Part shown: positions 47,064 through 59,215 of the stretch, in pieces
Numbering within the stretch: position 1 is the stretch's first letter
How the letters are laid out: every line of letters begins with the position of its first letter
Origin: Stercorarius parasiticus
Lineage: Eukaryota > Chordata > Aves > Charadriiformes > Stercorariidae
Direction of reading: 5' to 3'
NCBI GenBank assembly: GCA_013396915.1
Contig: VWZL01004378.1
Coordinates: forward strand, 233,258 to 297,257
DNA length: 64,000 nt
Translations under genes and position numbers: made by a program
The notes under the pieces: model-generated
Databases searched by the model: none
What the model was told of the DNA's origin: nothing
The model's input: only the letters and a program-made list of their open reading frames with translations

Positions 47064-49154
47064 AAGATTGCAGAAGTATGCATTTGAAGGTAGTGAAAGT
47101 ATATGTGTATAAGCATGTATTTTGCTACAGAAAAGTCACCACGATGCTACCATTATATTGTTCTTGTGCTGGGATTGTTACTAAGTAAATGTTTCATCCT
47201 TCCTCTAATTTTCTCCATTGTGTTCTCTTAAGAACACAAGCCAGTTCTTCGTATGTCAATGGTTGTGGCTTATTATGAAACTCAAATATTTCCCTTGAGA
47301 GTTTGCTATAATCAGGAGAAGGGCACTTATTAAAAGATCCAGCTTCTCCAGTCACAGGGGCTGGCGTAACCTATGAACTAGACAGTGCTTAGATGGACTT
47401 ACTGGTCATAGGAGCAGAACATTTCCCAGGGATTCGTGACCAGCCAGGCAGTATCTATAGAGCTCAACACAAACAAGGATCATTAACGTCAGAAAGCCAT
47501 TAATCCACAAAGTTCTGTGCTTTATTATGAGTTAAGAATGCAAAGGAGGTTTGGGAAAAGAGGCATATGAGTATTTTCCTCTAATTTTATTTAAAAGATT
47601 ATTGCCGCCGCACCTGCTCCACAGACATCATGTAGTGCTCAAATTGATTGTTTTTGTTTTTTGTTTTTTTTTCTGTTCAGACCATCTTTTTTCTGTGTTC
47701 TCATTGCTGAACATTATGGTTATTTGTTAGGCCAGAGTGAAACAAGTCCTTGCTTGAACAGGTGTCTGTACTGCCAAAACTGAAACATGAATGGTTGAAA
47801 GATATTAGGAAAAGAATGGAAAGTATGAGCCAGGATCTCTATGAGGGCAGGTTGGTATGAATTCCTCAGGGTATCACAAAAGAGGATCTCAGTCTTTTTT
47901 TTGCCTGAGAGCTGTTCACACAGAGTTAGTGATGATGCATAATTTGCAAAGCCAGGTTGAACTTTTGGAATAAAATTCATAGGATGATACTTTTTTATTT
48001 CATTCACTGGGTAAAGAATAAAAGCTCTACCTGCCAGCCTGGCTGCTACACTAGTCTTAAATGAAAAGTACAGTGTAAGATAAAAGTCTGGCAAGATTCT
48101 TCTACATGCAAAGATGAGTAAACCATAGAGCCTACTGAATGTCTGCCCATGAGAAGACTAATGGCATCCAGTGTGTGTTTAAAGACAGGAGGAAAGATCT
48201 GAGTATCAGATCCAGTAGTATCATAGAGATAGCTTTTGTTACTGAAGGGTCTTAAATATTCTTTTTAAATTCCACAGAATGTGTATAAAAGGTATAGGTT
48301 AAAATTTACCAGAATAAATCTCACCATCAGAAAGCAGGTGATTCAGTAATTAGGGAGATTTAAGTGCATCTGATGCCCTCAGCTCTTTTCTTCATCTTTA
48401 GTTTCAGTCACCTTCTGGGAAAGAAGATAATTAATGTAGCATCACTTTGTAAAAGAAACAGCAACCAGTTCCTTCACCACAAAGAAGTATCTAAGAATGG
48501 AAAGATAATGATAATGGCTAATAGTATTTTTTTAAGTTGCTGCTCACCCAGAGGTTTCATGTCATTTTCCAAAGGATGTTAACATTCATCTATTTCACCA
48601 ACGTATAACCTGTGACACAAAGAAGGAAGACGATTTGTCAGCAGTCATCAAGCTGGTAGATCCCAAATTGTGGCAGTGCTCTGTCCATCGCCTCCAGGCT
48701 ACATAAATACACCACTGTGTATGCTTACCCAGGAGATAAACTGGGGAGACAGTGTTTAATATTATCCCACATCCGTGGGTTAGCCTTATTCCCATTTTAG
48801 GCCCAGACACATCAACATGGACACCAGCTGTTCTGTTCCCCATAAAATCAGTGGGAAAAGCTTTCTGTTGAAGCCACTCAGTATGTGCTTGATGAGCTCT
48901 ATGACTGTGGTCCTCTGGGTCATCTTTTAGACTTGCAATATTTTGTAGCTTTGGAGCAAGAAGCATCTGCCAGTTCCTTTTTAATTGCTGGTCAGCCTGT
49001 GTTAAGCCAACTGGCGGCTGGTGGGAATGAGATGTCTAGGAAGGTTAAACACATTTGTCAGTCACGTGAGGGAACTAGCTGCATTTGTTGATGTTTAAAG
49101 TGACATTCTCAATCTGGCTGCAGCTGCCTCGCAGGATTGCAAAGTGAACTGAGG

Positions 49155-49188
49155 TCATAGAATCATACAATCATTGAAAGGTTGTAGG
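49155..49188 (-). mobile_element. Possible CR1 3' tail remnant
   Basis: ATAGAATCATACAATCATTG followed by AAAGGTTG is the reverse complement of a typical CR1 terminus (CAACCTTT...ATGATT...GATTCTAT). Only about 34 bases match and no body follows, so this may be chance. Confidence 0.35.
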
Positions 49189-52100
49189 CTTCCAGATAGG
49201 CTCCTTTAGGGGCTTTTGGGGATGTGTTTTTTTCTAAGTTGAAGAAATGCAACCTGAAAGTGTTTCTTTTTTAATATAGGATGGCCTGAATATGACCCTT
49301 AAGTCCTGAATGTCTCAAGCATTGAGTGGGAGGCATTCAAATAAGCACGTGGGTTTTTTTTCTACTATCCGAGCTTACAAAAAATTGGGGGGTGAATTTT
49401 TTTTTTAAACCCTATGAAATAGTGTCATCTAAGCAAATGCAATAGCTGAGTAGTCGTATCAACAGGCATGTGCAACAGTTTCGCCTCTTTGTTTTCTCCA
49501 CGCAAAACAAATAGCGAGAGTCACCTCATAAAAATGTGCAAGTACTTTCTTAGTTAAATGCTGGACGCTGAAGAGATGGGCCTTGTTCTTTCGAACAGCG
49601 GCACTTCCACTGAAGAGTAAATTTACCGAGTAAATATCCATGAGGAGAAGCTGCTAATTAAGGAGCAGGTTTCTTAGCCAGCTGCTCCTAACCAAAAAAA
49701 CAGTGGTTCATTTTTAAATATCTAGGCTATGAAGAGGGAGACTGTCACGCTGAAGCTGTGCAAGTTGCCAGAGAGATATGTTTTACAGTAGAGATGACTG
49801 AAAACCGTCATGCGCTGTTGTGCAATCAGGAATGAACAAACATTTCGACCTTACAAGCTGCAAATGGCTATCTGGGCTGAATACTATTTTTTTATTAATA
49901 ACAACATCAGTAGCCTCACTGATCTATTCCACCCTTTGTTTAATTGGTGCCTTCCTTAATTTTTTTCTCTTGTAGCTATAGCTCAGGTGAACACTGAGGG
50001 TGGATGTGGTGGTGTAGTTAACATCTTACAGTCTGGTGAGGGTAACTGCTGGTTTGAGACAGCTGTCAGAGGTTCTGTTGGTCCTAAATTCCATTGTTTC
50101 TGGGTGCCTCTGAGGCAGTGGGACATGCAGGGGTATTCCAAGGCCCTTCTCCTAACGTAGTGTTTTGTTATTTTATACATACACATTTCTCCCAAATCAG
50201 AGTTGTCATCTGCCCTGATTTACATGATTTTTTCCTGATGTTACACGATGGTGATAAAGTTTTACGTTTTACGTGTGCCACCCACATATGCTCCCCGAAC
50301 TAACCTCACCTTCTCCGAGAGGTGCAAGATGTCTTGCCAGCTGCCCAAGCCAGTTTGTCATTAAAAAGTGCTATTGAAGTTGGCGGAGATGTTGGGTTCA
50401 ATCTGGGCTCATTTAAAACCAGTTTCTGTAAATGAAGGTCCTGCAGAGAAGTCTCAGACGCCAAGGGTATGTAATTCCCTTCCTAGTCGTTTGGTTCTTC
50501 CAGGACTAAATGACACAAGACCTCTGTGGTCCTGGTTACATGTGTGACAAGATCCTTTCTTATGAATTATGGATTCATAGACCAAGTTCCCAGTATCCTT
50601 TTTTTTGTTTTCTGCAGAGCTACTTTAATCTTTTTGCCAAATATCTAGCACTGGGTGAGGTATTTCAAGCCAGGAAGTCTTTTCCTGAGCTAGAACGCTC
50701 TCTGTAACATTTTCCCATGCTCCCTTTTCCAGCTGATTATTTAAAAATTACTATTCGCTTTTCAACACAAGTTTTGGCAGTCCAGAATGAATGAAAGTTA
50801 GTGGGCATAGGCCACAAAGCCACTAAATGTTTCTGGCACTGCTGTAGACACAGGAAAAAGAAGGACAACCCTCCTGTTGACAAGTTCAATCAGAAAAGGT
50901 TTTGGACATAGAATAGGTAACATCATGGCCAAGGTATTTCTTCACGCTGTATAGTTTGGGAATATTTTTTTCTGCTTGTGGCTGAACACTTTGAAATCCA
51001 CCAGTTTAATGTCCTTATTACCACTAGACTTAAGAGCTGTTACTGCATCTTTCTTGTTCTCAGCAAAAAGATAGAAGCGGTTTGAAGGCACCGTGCTATT
51101 CCTGTAGCTGCCTGGAGGTTGGTTATGCTGACACTGATCATTAGTGTACTGCTAACGAGTACTAAAACCCTGGCCTCCATCACCACTGAAAGAGTGTCCT
51201 GGGGGTGTTTTGTTTCAGAAAAGTCATCCCCAACCTAGTCACTGCGGCATAAATACTGCCCTTTGGTCTCTATTTCCCAGAACTTCCTTCTGCATAGGGG
51301 GCCCCCAAGAATCCTGTTAAAATGGCTCTGTAGCTGTTTGATATCAGCAGACAGATGCCATTCAGCCCTACAGTCGTGGATTATACTGCTGCAGATTACA
51401 GGTTGAAGACCACAGTGACGTGCAGCAGAGTTTTGATACTGGTAGTAGTCTTATCACAGTAATGTGGCAGTCCACATGGACCCACTTCCTCCAAAAGTGG
51501 CAAAAAGAGGCCACGTGGTGCTCTGTAGCAGTGTGGATAAACTATGCCTGCTTCCCTCCTGGGCTGTTCTGGAGGTAGCAGAGCATATCTCCATGCTGAT
51601 CTGCAGTCTGCACAATTTGAAGCAGAAAAGGATGACTATAATAATCAAGCGTGAATCTACTCTTACCTAACACTGCTGGGGTAATATGCCCAGTAAAATT
51701 TTCCAGCCCAAGGCCAAAAACATGATACCTCTCTCTTTCCTTCTCTCCCCGTTTTATGGACTTAATAGATATTGCCTCCAGCAATTCCACGTACATTAGA
51801 GAAGGAAGAAAACACAACAGGCAGTGCATTGCTTGAGCATTATGGCACTCCAGGTGTGCATGCTCAGACATGGAGAGCTAAAAAGAGGATGACAGGCATG
51901 ACTGCAAAAAGACTGCCAGAAATTACACTTCTCATGATTAGTGTGAATCCCTATTGTGAGGTAAAAATGATGCAAAATAGAGAGAGAAGAGAGAATAGGG
52001 AGAATAGAGCTGGTTTATGCACAGATTTTTATTTGCAGTTAGTGACACTGGGATGATGTGATGGAGAAAGTCAGTGGATCAGATAATCAAAATTCAGAGG

Positions 52101-52239
52101 ACAAAAAAAAATACTTAATAATAATCCTAATTAATAATCCATTCATTTTGCCTGTCACGTAGCAAAATGGCAATGTAATCTGCTAGACAAATTATTCTGA
52201 CTCTGAAAACGGTAGAAGTTTTGGTACTGAATGCAAGCC

Positions 52240-52330
52240 AAAATCAGCTCTAAGCTACACCGGTGTAAATTCCAAAACACCTCTGGAGAGATGGGCCCGT
52301 GTACTTCTGGTTTATATTAATGCAAATTTG
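52240..52330. repeat. Possible palindromic amniote repeat, copy 3
   Basis: CTACACCGGTGTAAATTCC contains the perfect palindrome ACACCGGTGT and is followed by GGTTTATATTAATGCAAATT. The arms are strongly decayed, so this is tentative. Confidence 0.3.
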
Positions 52331-52749
52331 ACCCCAGGCAAAATGCCAACTTGAATTCAATGGTTTTGAAGAGCAGCCATCCAAAAAAAGTTACCATTGG
52401 AATTCAAAGCAATTTGATAAAATGAGATGCTATTCACAGATCTCTTTGAATGATTTAAGGTAAAATTTTACTATAGAAAGCAAGATCTGTTACTAATGGA
52501 TGTCAAGGACCTCCTCCATTGTCTCCCAACAAATGGAATAGATGGCTTCTGGTTTAAAATCAGTGCTTCTCTGATGAAGTGAATGGGTAAATCCCTGTTT
52601 GCAGCAGCTGAGAGCCTAGGTAGATTGCATATCTTGTTGTCTGGCTTTGAACACAAACATGATGGCTGCTATGTTGACCACCTGGATATATTTTTATTTT
52701 ATATACTGGTGTGTTCATAGCATTCGAAAAGAGCGGAGAAGTTTTTTTT

Positions 52750-52835
52750 CCCCATTTACAAACTAAGCAACTAGTACAAAGTCACAGACCAAACCTAGGC
52801 CCTGTTCCATTTTTCACATTACACCCCTTTCAAAG
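52750..52835 (-). mobile_element. MIR-type SINE relic, minus strand
   Basis: CCCCATTTACAAACTAAGCA, then CTAGTACAAAGTCACAGACC and AAACCTAGGCCCTG follow the reverse complement of the MIR core and head (CCCATTTTACA...AGGTCACAC...GAACCCAGG). Only about 85 bases remain. Confidence 0.45.
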
Positions 52836-54054
52836 GTTCCAGGTAAGAGGCAGTCTATAAAATACTTCTGCTGGGACATGATTTTTAGTTTGGACCAATC
52901 TGTTACACTATCACATCTTAGTTTCAGCTTATTCTGTGTGGTCATCTCAACTGTGGTGTGCAGGGTCAGGCAACCTTTCCATTTTTTATTGACTGTCCCA
53001 CTGCCCTAATGAGCCTGAAGAAGGTCCCTTAACTTCCTTGCGCTTGGGCTTCCTTTCTCATGTCTTTCTAGAGTGAAGTGATTGTGTTTACACTGTTATT
53101 TCCTGTTGATGAGTCTTTCATTCAGTACCAGAAAATGGGATTGTGATTTAAGTTTGGACCTTTAAGTGTGACATTAACAGTGATAGAGAGTAGCTCCTTG
53201 TCCTGGCTGTGCAATGAGGGGATGGGAGTTTTGCAGTATGATTCAGGGTAACTGAATCAGGCCCTATAACATCCCACTGACTAAATTAGCAGTTGTTACT
53301 GACCTTGATCTCTTCACAAATTCCCCTCTAACATCCATGATTATGTGTGAGAAAGTAAATGCCTTTATCTCCTTTTTTTTATTTACACTTTAAAAGCTCA
53401 CCTGATCCAGCAGCCCTCAATCACCTAACAAGCCTTCATCCTAGTAGTTCATTCTCATTTTCCCTCTCATTTTTGGAAGCTTTGTTTCTAGCCTCCAAAG
53501 CTGAGAAAGTAGCAGTGCTCCTCTGGGATATACTGAAGGTTACAAAAAGTGCAGCTCTTGGGAGTCTGAGCAGCCAAACATCCTCGTGAGGGAAAAGGAG
53601 GAGGGAAGATCTTAACTGGACGCTGGGTCCAGTCTGGAAGGACTGCCAACTTCACTGTGAGCTGTGGAGAGGTGGAAAAATTCCCCCTCTGCAGGAAATT
53701 TATTCATTGTTTTAAGCTCTTTATAAAGTGAGTTTACAGTAGCTTGTAGGACAACAGAGCTGACCTTACTGAGGGAGGAGCTTTGAAGGGAGCAGGTATG
53801 TCCACGCTATGTAGTGAAGGAGAACTGCCCCACATTCTCCCTCATTAACTCCAGACTTACAAGCAGTCTTGCAGCGTTAATACGGCTGAATACAGAAGCC
53901 GAGCGGGGCTGCTCGTTCACCTCACTGAACAGCCAGACTGCTTCTGGGGTCAGAGGTGGCTCCGAATAACGTTGCGGTGCGCCACGCATGTGCAGCAGGT
54001 CGTGCAGGTGTACCGTGGGCTCCTCTGACATGGTGCTGCATCGCGATGTGCACA

Positions 54055-54461
54055 TGTCGTGGTTTTGGCCGGATTGGCCAATCAGAACGACAGATGGCCC
54101 TCCCCCTCCTCTCCTCAGAGAGGAGAGGAAGAGATAAGGAGATTTACGAGTTTAGAAAAAGAACTAAACTACTTTAATGAAAATAATAATAAATAAGGAA
54201 ATAGTAAATAATAATAGAATACTTAAAAAAAAGTATACAATATATACAAAACCATATCCAGCTCCCAGGATGACGATCGTGTCACCAGCAGANATAAGTA
54301 TAAGCAAGAGCCTCTGTGCATACCATTCCTTGGTATAATCAGGTCTTAGCACTTTGAACAGTATGCTGTTATTTTCAGAGTTTAGTCAGTTAGAAGAGGC
54401 CCAGCTAAAAAGCAAAATCACAAAACAGAAAATTGGTTCTGTTTTACCTCAAACCAGGACA
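54055..54461 (-). mobile_element. Solo LTR of an avian ERV-L-like endogenous retrovirus
   Basis: The 407-bp block begins TGTCGTGGTTTTGGCC on the plus strand and ends AAACCAGGACA, giving TG...CA ends with imperfect terminal inverted repeats. In minus orientation it shows a CATTAAAGTAG poly(A)-signal-like step followed by a CTCGTAAATCTCC U5-like end, in the order I recall for avian LTRs of this group. The flanks are GCACA on the left (54050-54054) and GCACG on the right (54462-54466), a 5-bp target duplication with one change. No internal viral gene lies next to it, so it is a solo LTR. An unresolved base sits at 54293. Family naming is from memory. Confidence 0.78.
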
Positions 54462-55709
54462 GCACGCAAGTGTTGCCTCTGCAAACACTGAAACCGGTCC
54501 CAGAGCTAAAACAGTGTGAGCACATCCTTCAGTGATAGTCAGGCGCTCTCTATCATTCAGCATAGGTAACGTTTGCCTGTAGACTTCTGCAAAATCTAGG
54601 GATATTTGGAACTTCTGCTAACGGAAGCACTGAAATGGAAGAACATAGGAGGGGTTTTTATGATGATTTTCAGAACAGGGAATAAATGAAAGACCCTTTG
54701 CGCAGGGTTGTGGTGCTGTCAGCGTTCATTTTCTCCTTGGAGACAGTAACAAAGTACCCCCAGAAAAGCTTTTTAACTATGGTACTACTCTTGTTCCATG
54801 AATTTTGGTTGCTGATGCATAAAAAGTTCAGAGAATTTTTTTCTTCCTGCTACCTAATTCCCAGAAAGGTAAGCTTGAAAGGATTTTACCAGAATAGGTT
54901 CTTTTCCTTTTAAATTATACATATATGTGTATACATATATTTTTTTTTTTCCCTGTAGTCATTTGTGGAAAGTTTAAAATTCATATTGGCTTCCTTGTTT
55001 TCTTGTGGATTTTGATTTGTTATGGTACGGTTATTCATCAGAAGTCACAGTGCTTTTTTTGATATAAAGACTGAAAGAGATGTTTGGCATCCATTTTTAT
55101 ATGAATAATGTTTATTTCTTCAAATACGTTAGAACACCAAAGTAAAAATATTTTTTCTGTATAATCATTTACAACATATCTTTTCTTGTATTGCATATAA
55201 AGTATAATGGGTCTGGGCCTTTAAATGTTCGAAATGAAGTTATAAATCTCACAGTTGTCACTGTCTTCTGCGTTGTCTGTTACATCTTGATGAAAAGGAA
55301 TAGTTAAATCCACCAATATTAGTTTAATAGAACAGTGCAAGACCTGCATGCCCTCTGGTGGAAGAGGTCCTTAACAGACTAATGTAGATCAGCTTTTGTG
55401 GCAGAGCTAAATGCCTGACCTGCAGATAGACACACTCTCTGATATACTTCGTTACTCAATTAAGTTGTGTTTCTCCACAGCAGAGGTTGTTAGCTAGTAG
55501 GAAGGAAAACTCTTCCAGCGCATTATTTTTTTTCACACTTTTCATTACAGTTTGAACTCCTTCATTTCTCTTCAACCTCTTTCTTGACTTTTTAAACTTA
55601 TTACTCCACTGTAATAAAAAGAAAATGTGTTCTATGTTGTGTAAAGATATTGAGAAGTGTCTCATTATTGACACAGGTTTTATACATAGAATTTTGCTCT
55701 GCTTTTAAG

Positions 55710-55840
55710 GAAGCTTACAGGTCCGATACAAGCTGAGTAAGGATGGGCTCCTCATTTTCACCATTGACTCTGGAAATTTTGCCAACCGAGAGCTGCACCA
55801 TGTGAAGATTAACAGAGAAGGCAGAGAGCTCATCATTCAG
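55710..55840 (+). CDS. CNTNAP5: CNTNAP5 exon G: middle of laminin G domain 4
   Basis: The exon is 131 nt, enters in phase 1 and leaves in phase 0, with acceptor TGCTTTTAAG and donor GTATGC. The product is [19 protein letters not shown], then [20 protein letters not shown] and ELIIQ. SLQVRY-L, a D-x-x-N-x-AN-x-x-HH turn and KINREGREL are conserved strands of laminin G4 in CNTNAP4 and CNTNAP5. The terminal Gln codon is complete and exon H starts a new codon. The acceptor is TTTTAAG rather than the more common CAG, a weaker but legitimate 3' splice site. The length is not a multiple of three, but G plus H total 216 nt (72 codons). Confidence 0.95.
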
Positions 55841-57139
55841 GTATGCCATGACTTATGTTGAGTGTTAAATAATACTTCATGCCACAAACGGACCCACTGA
55901 TCTCAATGCGTAATTGCCAGGAGGCAAAGGTTTCACATTGATCTGGTGCAACCAAAGCTGGTCCAGCAGTAGAGCAGCCCTGTAGGTTAGACCAAAGCTC
56001 CATCCAGATCCTGCTTCAAAGAGTGCCCAACCGTGGTGTTTACTGCTGAGTGACCCTTCCTTTGTCTCTGACAATCTGTGAATTAGAAAACACCTTTGGC
56101 CAGAAGCTTATCTGGACCATTGGAGTGGTTTTGGGGCTTAGGGATGTCTGTGCGACCTGTAGTCCCAGAAGAAGCACACAGTATGGATCACTGAAAAGCT
56201 GCCAAAGGGAGAAAAACAGCAGAATGAGTACCTGGGAATGTAATTTCATTTAGGGTATGAGCCCCAAGGGAGAATGTGACCCCAGCTGCCTTATCCTCTG
56301 ACAGAAAAAGAAAAGCTGAGGGAGCACACACTGAGCGCAGCCACTATATGCATGACGATGCCCTGTCCCTTTGCTTGAAGCCACGCTGAATGTGACAAAC
56401 CCCATGAGAGACAAGAATCCTCCTCTGCCTTGTTTTCCTGCATTGCCTGTTTTTCCAAGGCAGGGAGAAGAGAACCATGTTACTGCTCCTTCCGAGGCTA
56501 ACAACAGCAGTTCATTTGGTTTGATCTGAGCGGCAGTCATTTAACAGGGAAGGGTGGCAGAGTCTACAGAGAAGCCATGTGTTAAGGAATAGAATGAGAA
56601 GGAGACGGAAACACAGGGAGCACCACAGTTTTTCTTTCCTCTACAGTTTCCATGTCTGGGTGGTAAAATGATAACGCAGTTAGTGCACAACTAGGGTGAG
56701 CAGACCTGATGAGGAAGGAGGCTTATGCTAAAAGTCAGGGTTTCCCTCAAGTACCAGTCTTCTGTCTGCTGCACTGTGGTTTTCTTCTATGCAGAACTGA
56801 TTCTTCACAATACATGTCTAGAGAAACCTCCTTTGAGTGTATTCTGAAGTGACTAGACATGAATTTTGGGAAGCAGGGGGATTTCAGTGTCAAACATTTT
56901 AAGCTTTTCTGCAGGGGAATTTTCTTCAAAGCCCTTGATATGACTGTTCTGGTGTACCTTTCAGCTTCTCATGCTAAAATCAAAGCACATTCACTTTGCT
57001 ATCTTTAGAAACTGAATCACGCTTGGGGGCAGAATTAACTGATTTGCAGCTGAGAGCGTTCCCAGAAGTTTGCAGTACAGAGAGATCTAGGGGTGTCTAC
57101 ATACTGTTGTAATGAACTAATTTTATTGACCTCTTCCAG
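55841..57139 (+). other. CNTNAP5: Intron G-H (1299 bp)
   Basis: A phase-0 intron from GTATGC to CTCTTCCAG. I see no repeat or other gene in it. The frames at 56040-56540 on both strands have no recognisable family. Confidence 0.88.
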
Positions 57140-57224
57140 GTTGATCAAGTTCTCAAACTCAAACACAACTTTTCTGAGATTGATTTTAAGGCCATCAAAT
57201 CACTCACTTTGGGCAAGGTCACAG
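57140..57224 (+). CDS. CNTNAP5: CNTNAP5 exon H: laminin G domain 4, continued
   Basis: The exon is 85 nt, enters in phase 0 and leaves in phase 1, with acceptor GACCTCTTCCAG and donor GTAGGC. The product is VDQVLKLKHNFSEIDFKAIK followed by SLTLGKVT plus one base of the next codon. In the family this strand runs directly into the rest of laminin G4. SLTLGKV is the characteristic end of this exon in CNTNAP5-like proteins. One sequon (NFS) is visible. The next exon, expected to begin with the last two bases of a codon and to carry the closing G-F-x-GC cysteine of laminin G4, is not seen before 64000. Confidence 0.94.
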
Positions 57225-58582
57225 GTAGGCTCTACTAAATATATTCCTGATTCATCAGTTGCTGGAGTTAACCTGTGCTGTGTGTTGGGTTTTTAATAGG
57301 ATTGGGGTTTTGTTTGGCTGGTGTAGCTGTAAGAGTTGGCCTCAGCATTCCAGTGTTCCTATTTGTATATCACATCAATGCAAAAATTTGGCAGCTTTAC
57401 TTGTTTGCACTGATAGCAATATTAACTTCTCCCATTGATCCCTCCAGTAAAGTGAATCATGCTGCCTATGCAGCTGCACGGGGTGGCATCTTAGCCTAAT
57501 GATATCATTTTGCTGACTACAGCTTGCCCTCTCAAGCCATCTCTGTTTCCTAATGATAAGAACACCACTGTGAGCCTTCATCCTCTCTACCCTTTTTTCA
57601 CTCCATTCCATTTCCATTTGAATTCTGCAAGGAATATTTATATTACATAAAGCACTGGGGCCACAATTCTGCATGCTCTGTGCGTGGACCTTCTTCATCT
57701 TTACCCCTCCACACTACAAAGACATTACAAGACCAGGAAAACTCTGCCTGAAATTTGGAATGTAGAAGTCCTGTATTTTGTTAAGTATGTTATATTACTT
57801 TGTATAAGAGTCTTATTCGTTCCCAGTAAGATTCTAAAGGCTTCCTTGGCTATAGACGTTTTAGTCCTTTGTTAGAATAGGACCTCCGTATTAAGCCTGA
57901 CAACTGTTTCACTATTAAAATTTTATATGTCTTATTAATAGCACTCAAGACCTGCGTGACTGGTAGCTGGACAGAGACTCAAGACATCCTCTAGTGTCTA
58001 CTTGTGCAATATAATTGTATATAATGACATTAGTGCATTCTGCATCATGTTTTACTAAGTAGATTAAGGGCAGGAACTGATTTTCCCCTAAATTATATTT
58101 AATGTTTGTTCAGAATGCGGCAGTCTTCCAAGCCTTTGTGGACAGGTTTGTGAACCTGTAACTTTTCAGCCCAAGTCAGAGCTAAGCAAAAAATCTCATT
58201 TTGTCAATGGTCAGCTGTAGTGCTGAAAACCTAAAAGAACATTACCCATCATGACCTCTACCGAAAACTTCAGTTATAGATACCAAATCAATAAACCAAG
58301 GCTTTTCTAACCAGCAAGATGGAACACAGCAAAAGACCTTCAAACATGTAGCCAGCATGCTGACAAGGTAGAGCTCAGCATCATGGAGATAAACGAGATC
58401 ATAAAAATATGATTAACTTTACAAGTATAAGGTTGTTGCAAAGCCAAAAAGCCCAGATGCATCTCCAAGAGGTCTGGCATTCAGTTCCACTGAACACCAC
58501 AGACTTGTCTCCAGACAGCTTTTAATGGATACATCTATCTGTTATTTCTCTCTTGCACCAAAGTTTATTGGGATTTTGTTTA

Positions 58583-58616
58583 AGTAGTAGTAGTAGTAAT
58601 AACAATAATAATAATA
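58583..58616 (+). repeat. (AGT)n-(AAT)n microsatellite
   Basis: Five AGT-type units pass into AAC/AAT units, with one interruption. On the minus strand it produces an artificial run of leucine codons. Confidence 0.9.
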
Positions 58617-58854
58617 GTTCATATTCTGTAAGGACACTAAAATCATAAACTTGGCCATCCATATGGTAGGAGATCTTACTGTTGTACCAGGAATCACACA
58701 ATGCATCCCAGCAAGTCACTTTAATTCCAGCCTAATCTTAATTCTGCTTTTTTTCTTCATATGTTAAGTAAATTTCCTCAAAGTTTTTCTTCTATGTCAG
58801 GATTTCATTTTCCAGGTTTTATCCCATAGCTGTAGCTATGCTGAGTAGAGTCCT

Positions 58855-59215
58855 TGTGCCCTCACAGAATTACAAATCCCCCCGAGTCTTCTCCTTTTCA
58901 GGATGAACAGTCCCTGCATTTGCTACAAGGTCACGTTTCTGGTTCATGGTCAGCTTGTTGTCCACCAGGACCCCCATGTCTGTCTTTGAAAAGCTGCTTT
59001 CCCCCATGAACCAGCATTGGTGGTTGGGGTTATTCCTAATGCAAGGGCAGATCTTTGCGTTTCCTTTGTTGAACTTCATTAGGTTCCTCTTATTCCATTT
59101 CTCCAGCTTGTCAATGTTCCTCTGAATGGTGATACAACCATCTAGTCTACCAACTGCTCTTCCCAATTTTGTATCATCTCCAAACTTACTCAGGTTGTAC
59201 ACAAAATATCCGTAC
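58855..59215 (-). mobile_element. CR1 LINE ORF2 fragment (reverse transcriptase palm and downstream)
   Basis: On the minus strand an open frame of 110 codons (58870-59202) carries LSKFGDDTKLGRAVGRLDG, then NIDKLEKWNKRNLMKFNKG and DMGVLVDNKLTMNQKRDLVA. These match the CR1 RT region around the catalytic F-x-DD motif; here the motif reads FGDD in place of the usual FADD. After VANAGT the frame jumps to PEKEKTRGDL, which in full-length copies sits roughly a hundred codons further on, so there is an internal deletion. Both ends are truncated. Confidence 0.9.

Larger units (their letters stand above)
40642..55709 (+). other. CNTNAP5: Intron F-G (15068 bp, largest complete intron here)
   Basis: A phase-1 intron, from GTAAGT to CTGCTTTTAAG, that joins G/GA as Gly. 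It holds MIR-type SINE relics near 42262 and 52750, a direct repeat and hairpin near 46188-46285, an internally deleted CR1 at 46620-47063, a possible CR1 tail near 49155, a CpG-dense patch at 53870-54054 and a solo LTR at 54055-54461. A single ambiguous base (n) is present at 54293. No exon is missing from the frame. Confidence 0.86.

Noticed and set aside
47720..48094. Minus-strand open frame of 124 codons
   Set aside because: No motif or family pattern and no splice or promoter context; treated as chance in AT-rich intron.
48595..48966. Minus-strand open frame of 123 codons
   Set aside because: No recognisable domain and no matching exon structure.
58522..58719. Leucine-run protein on the minus strand
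   Set aside because: The leucine run is a translation of the AGT/AAT microsatellite.
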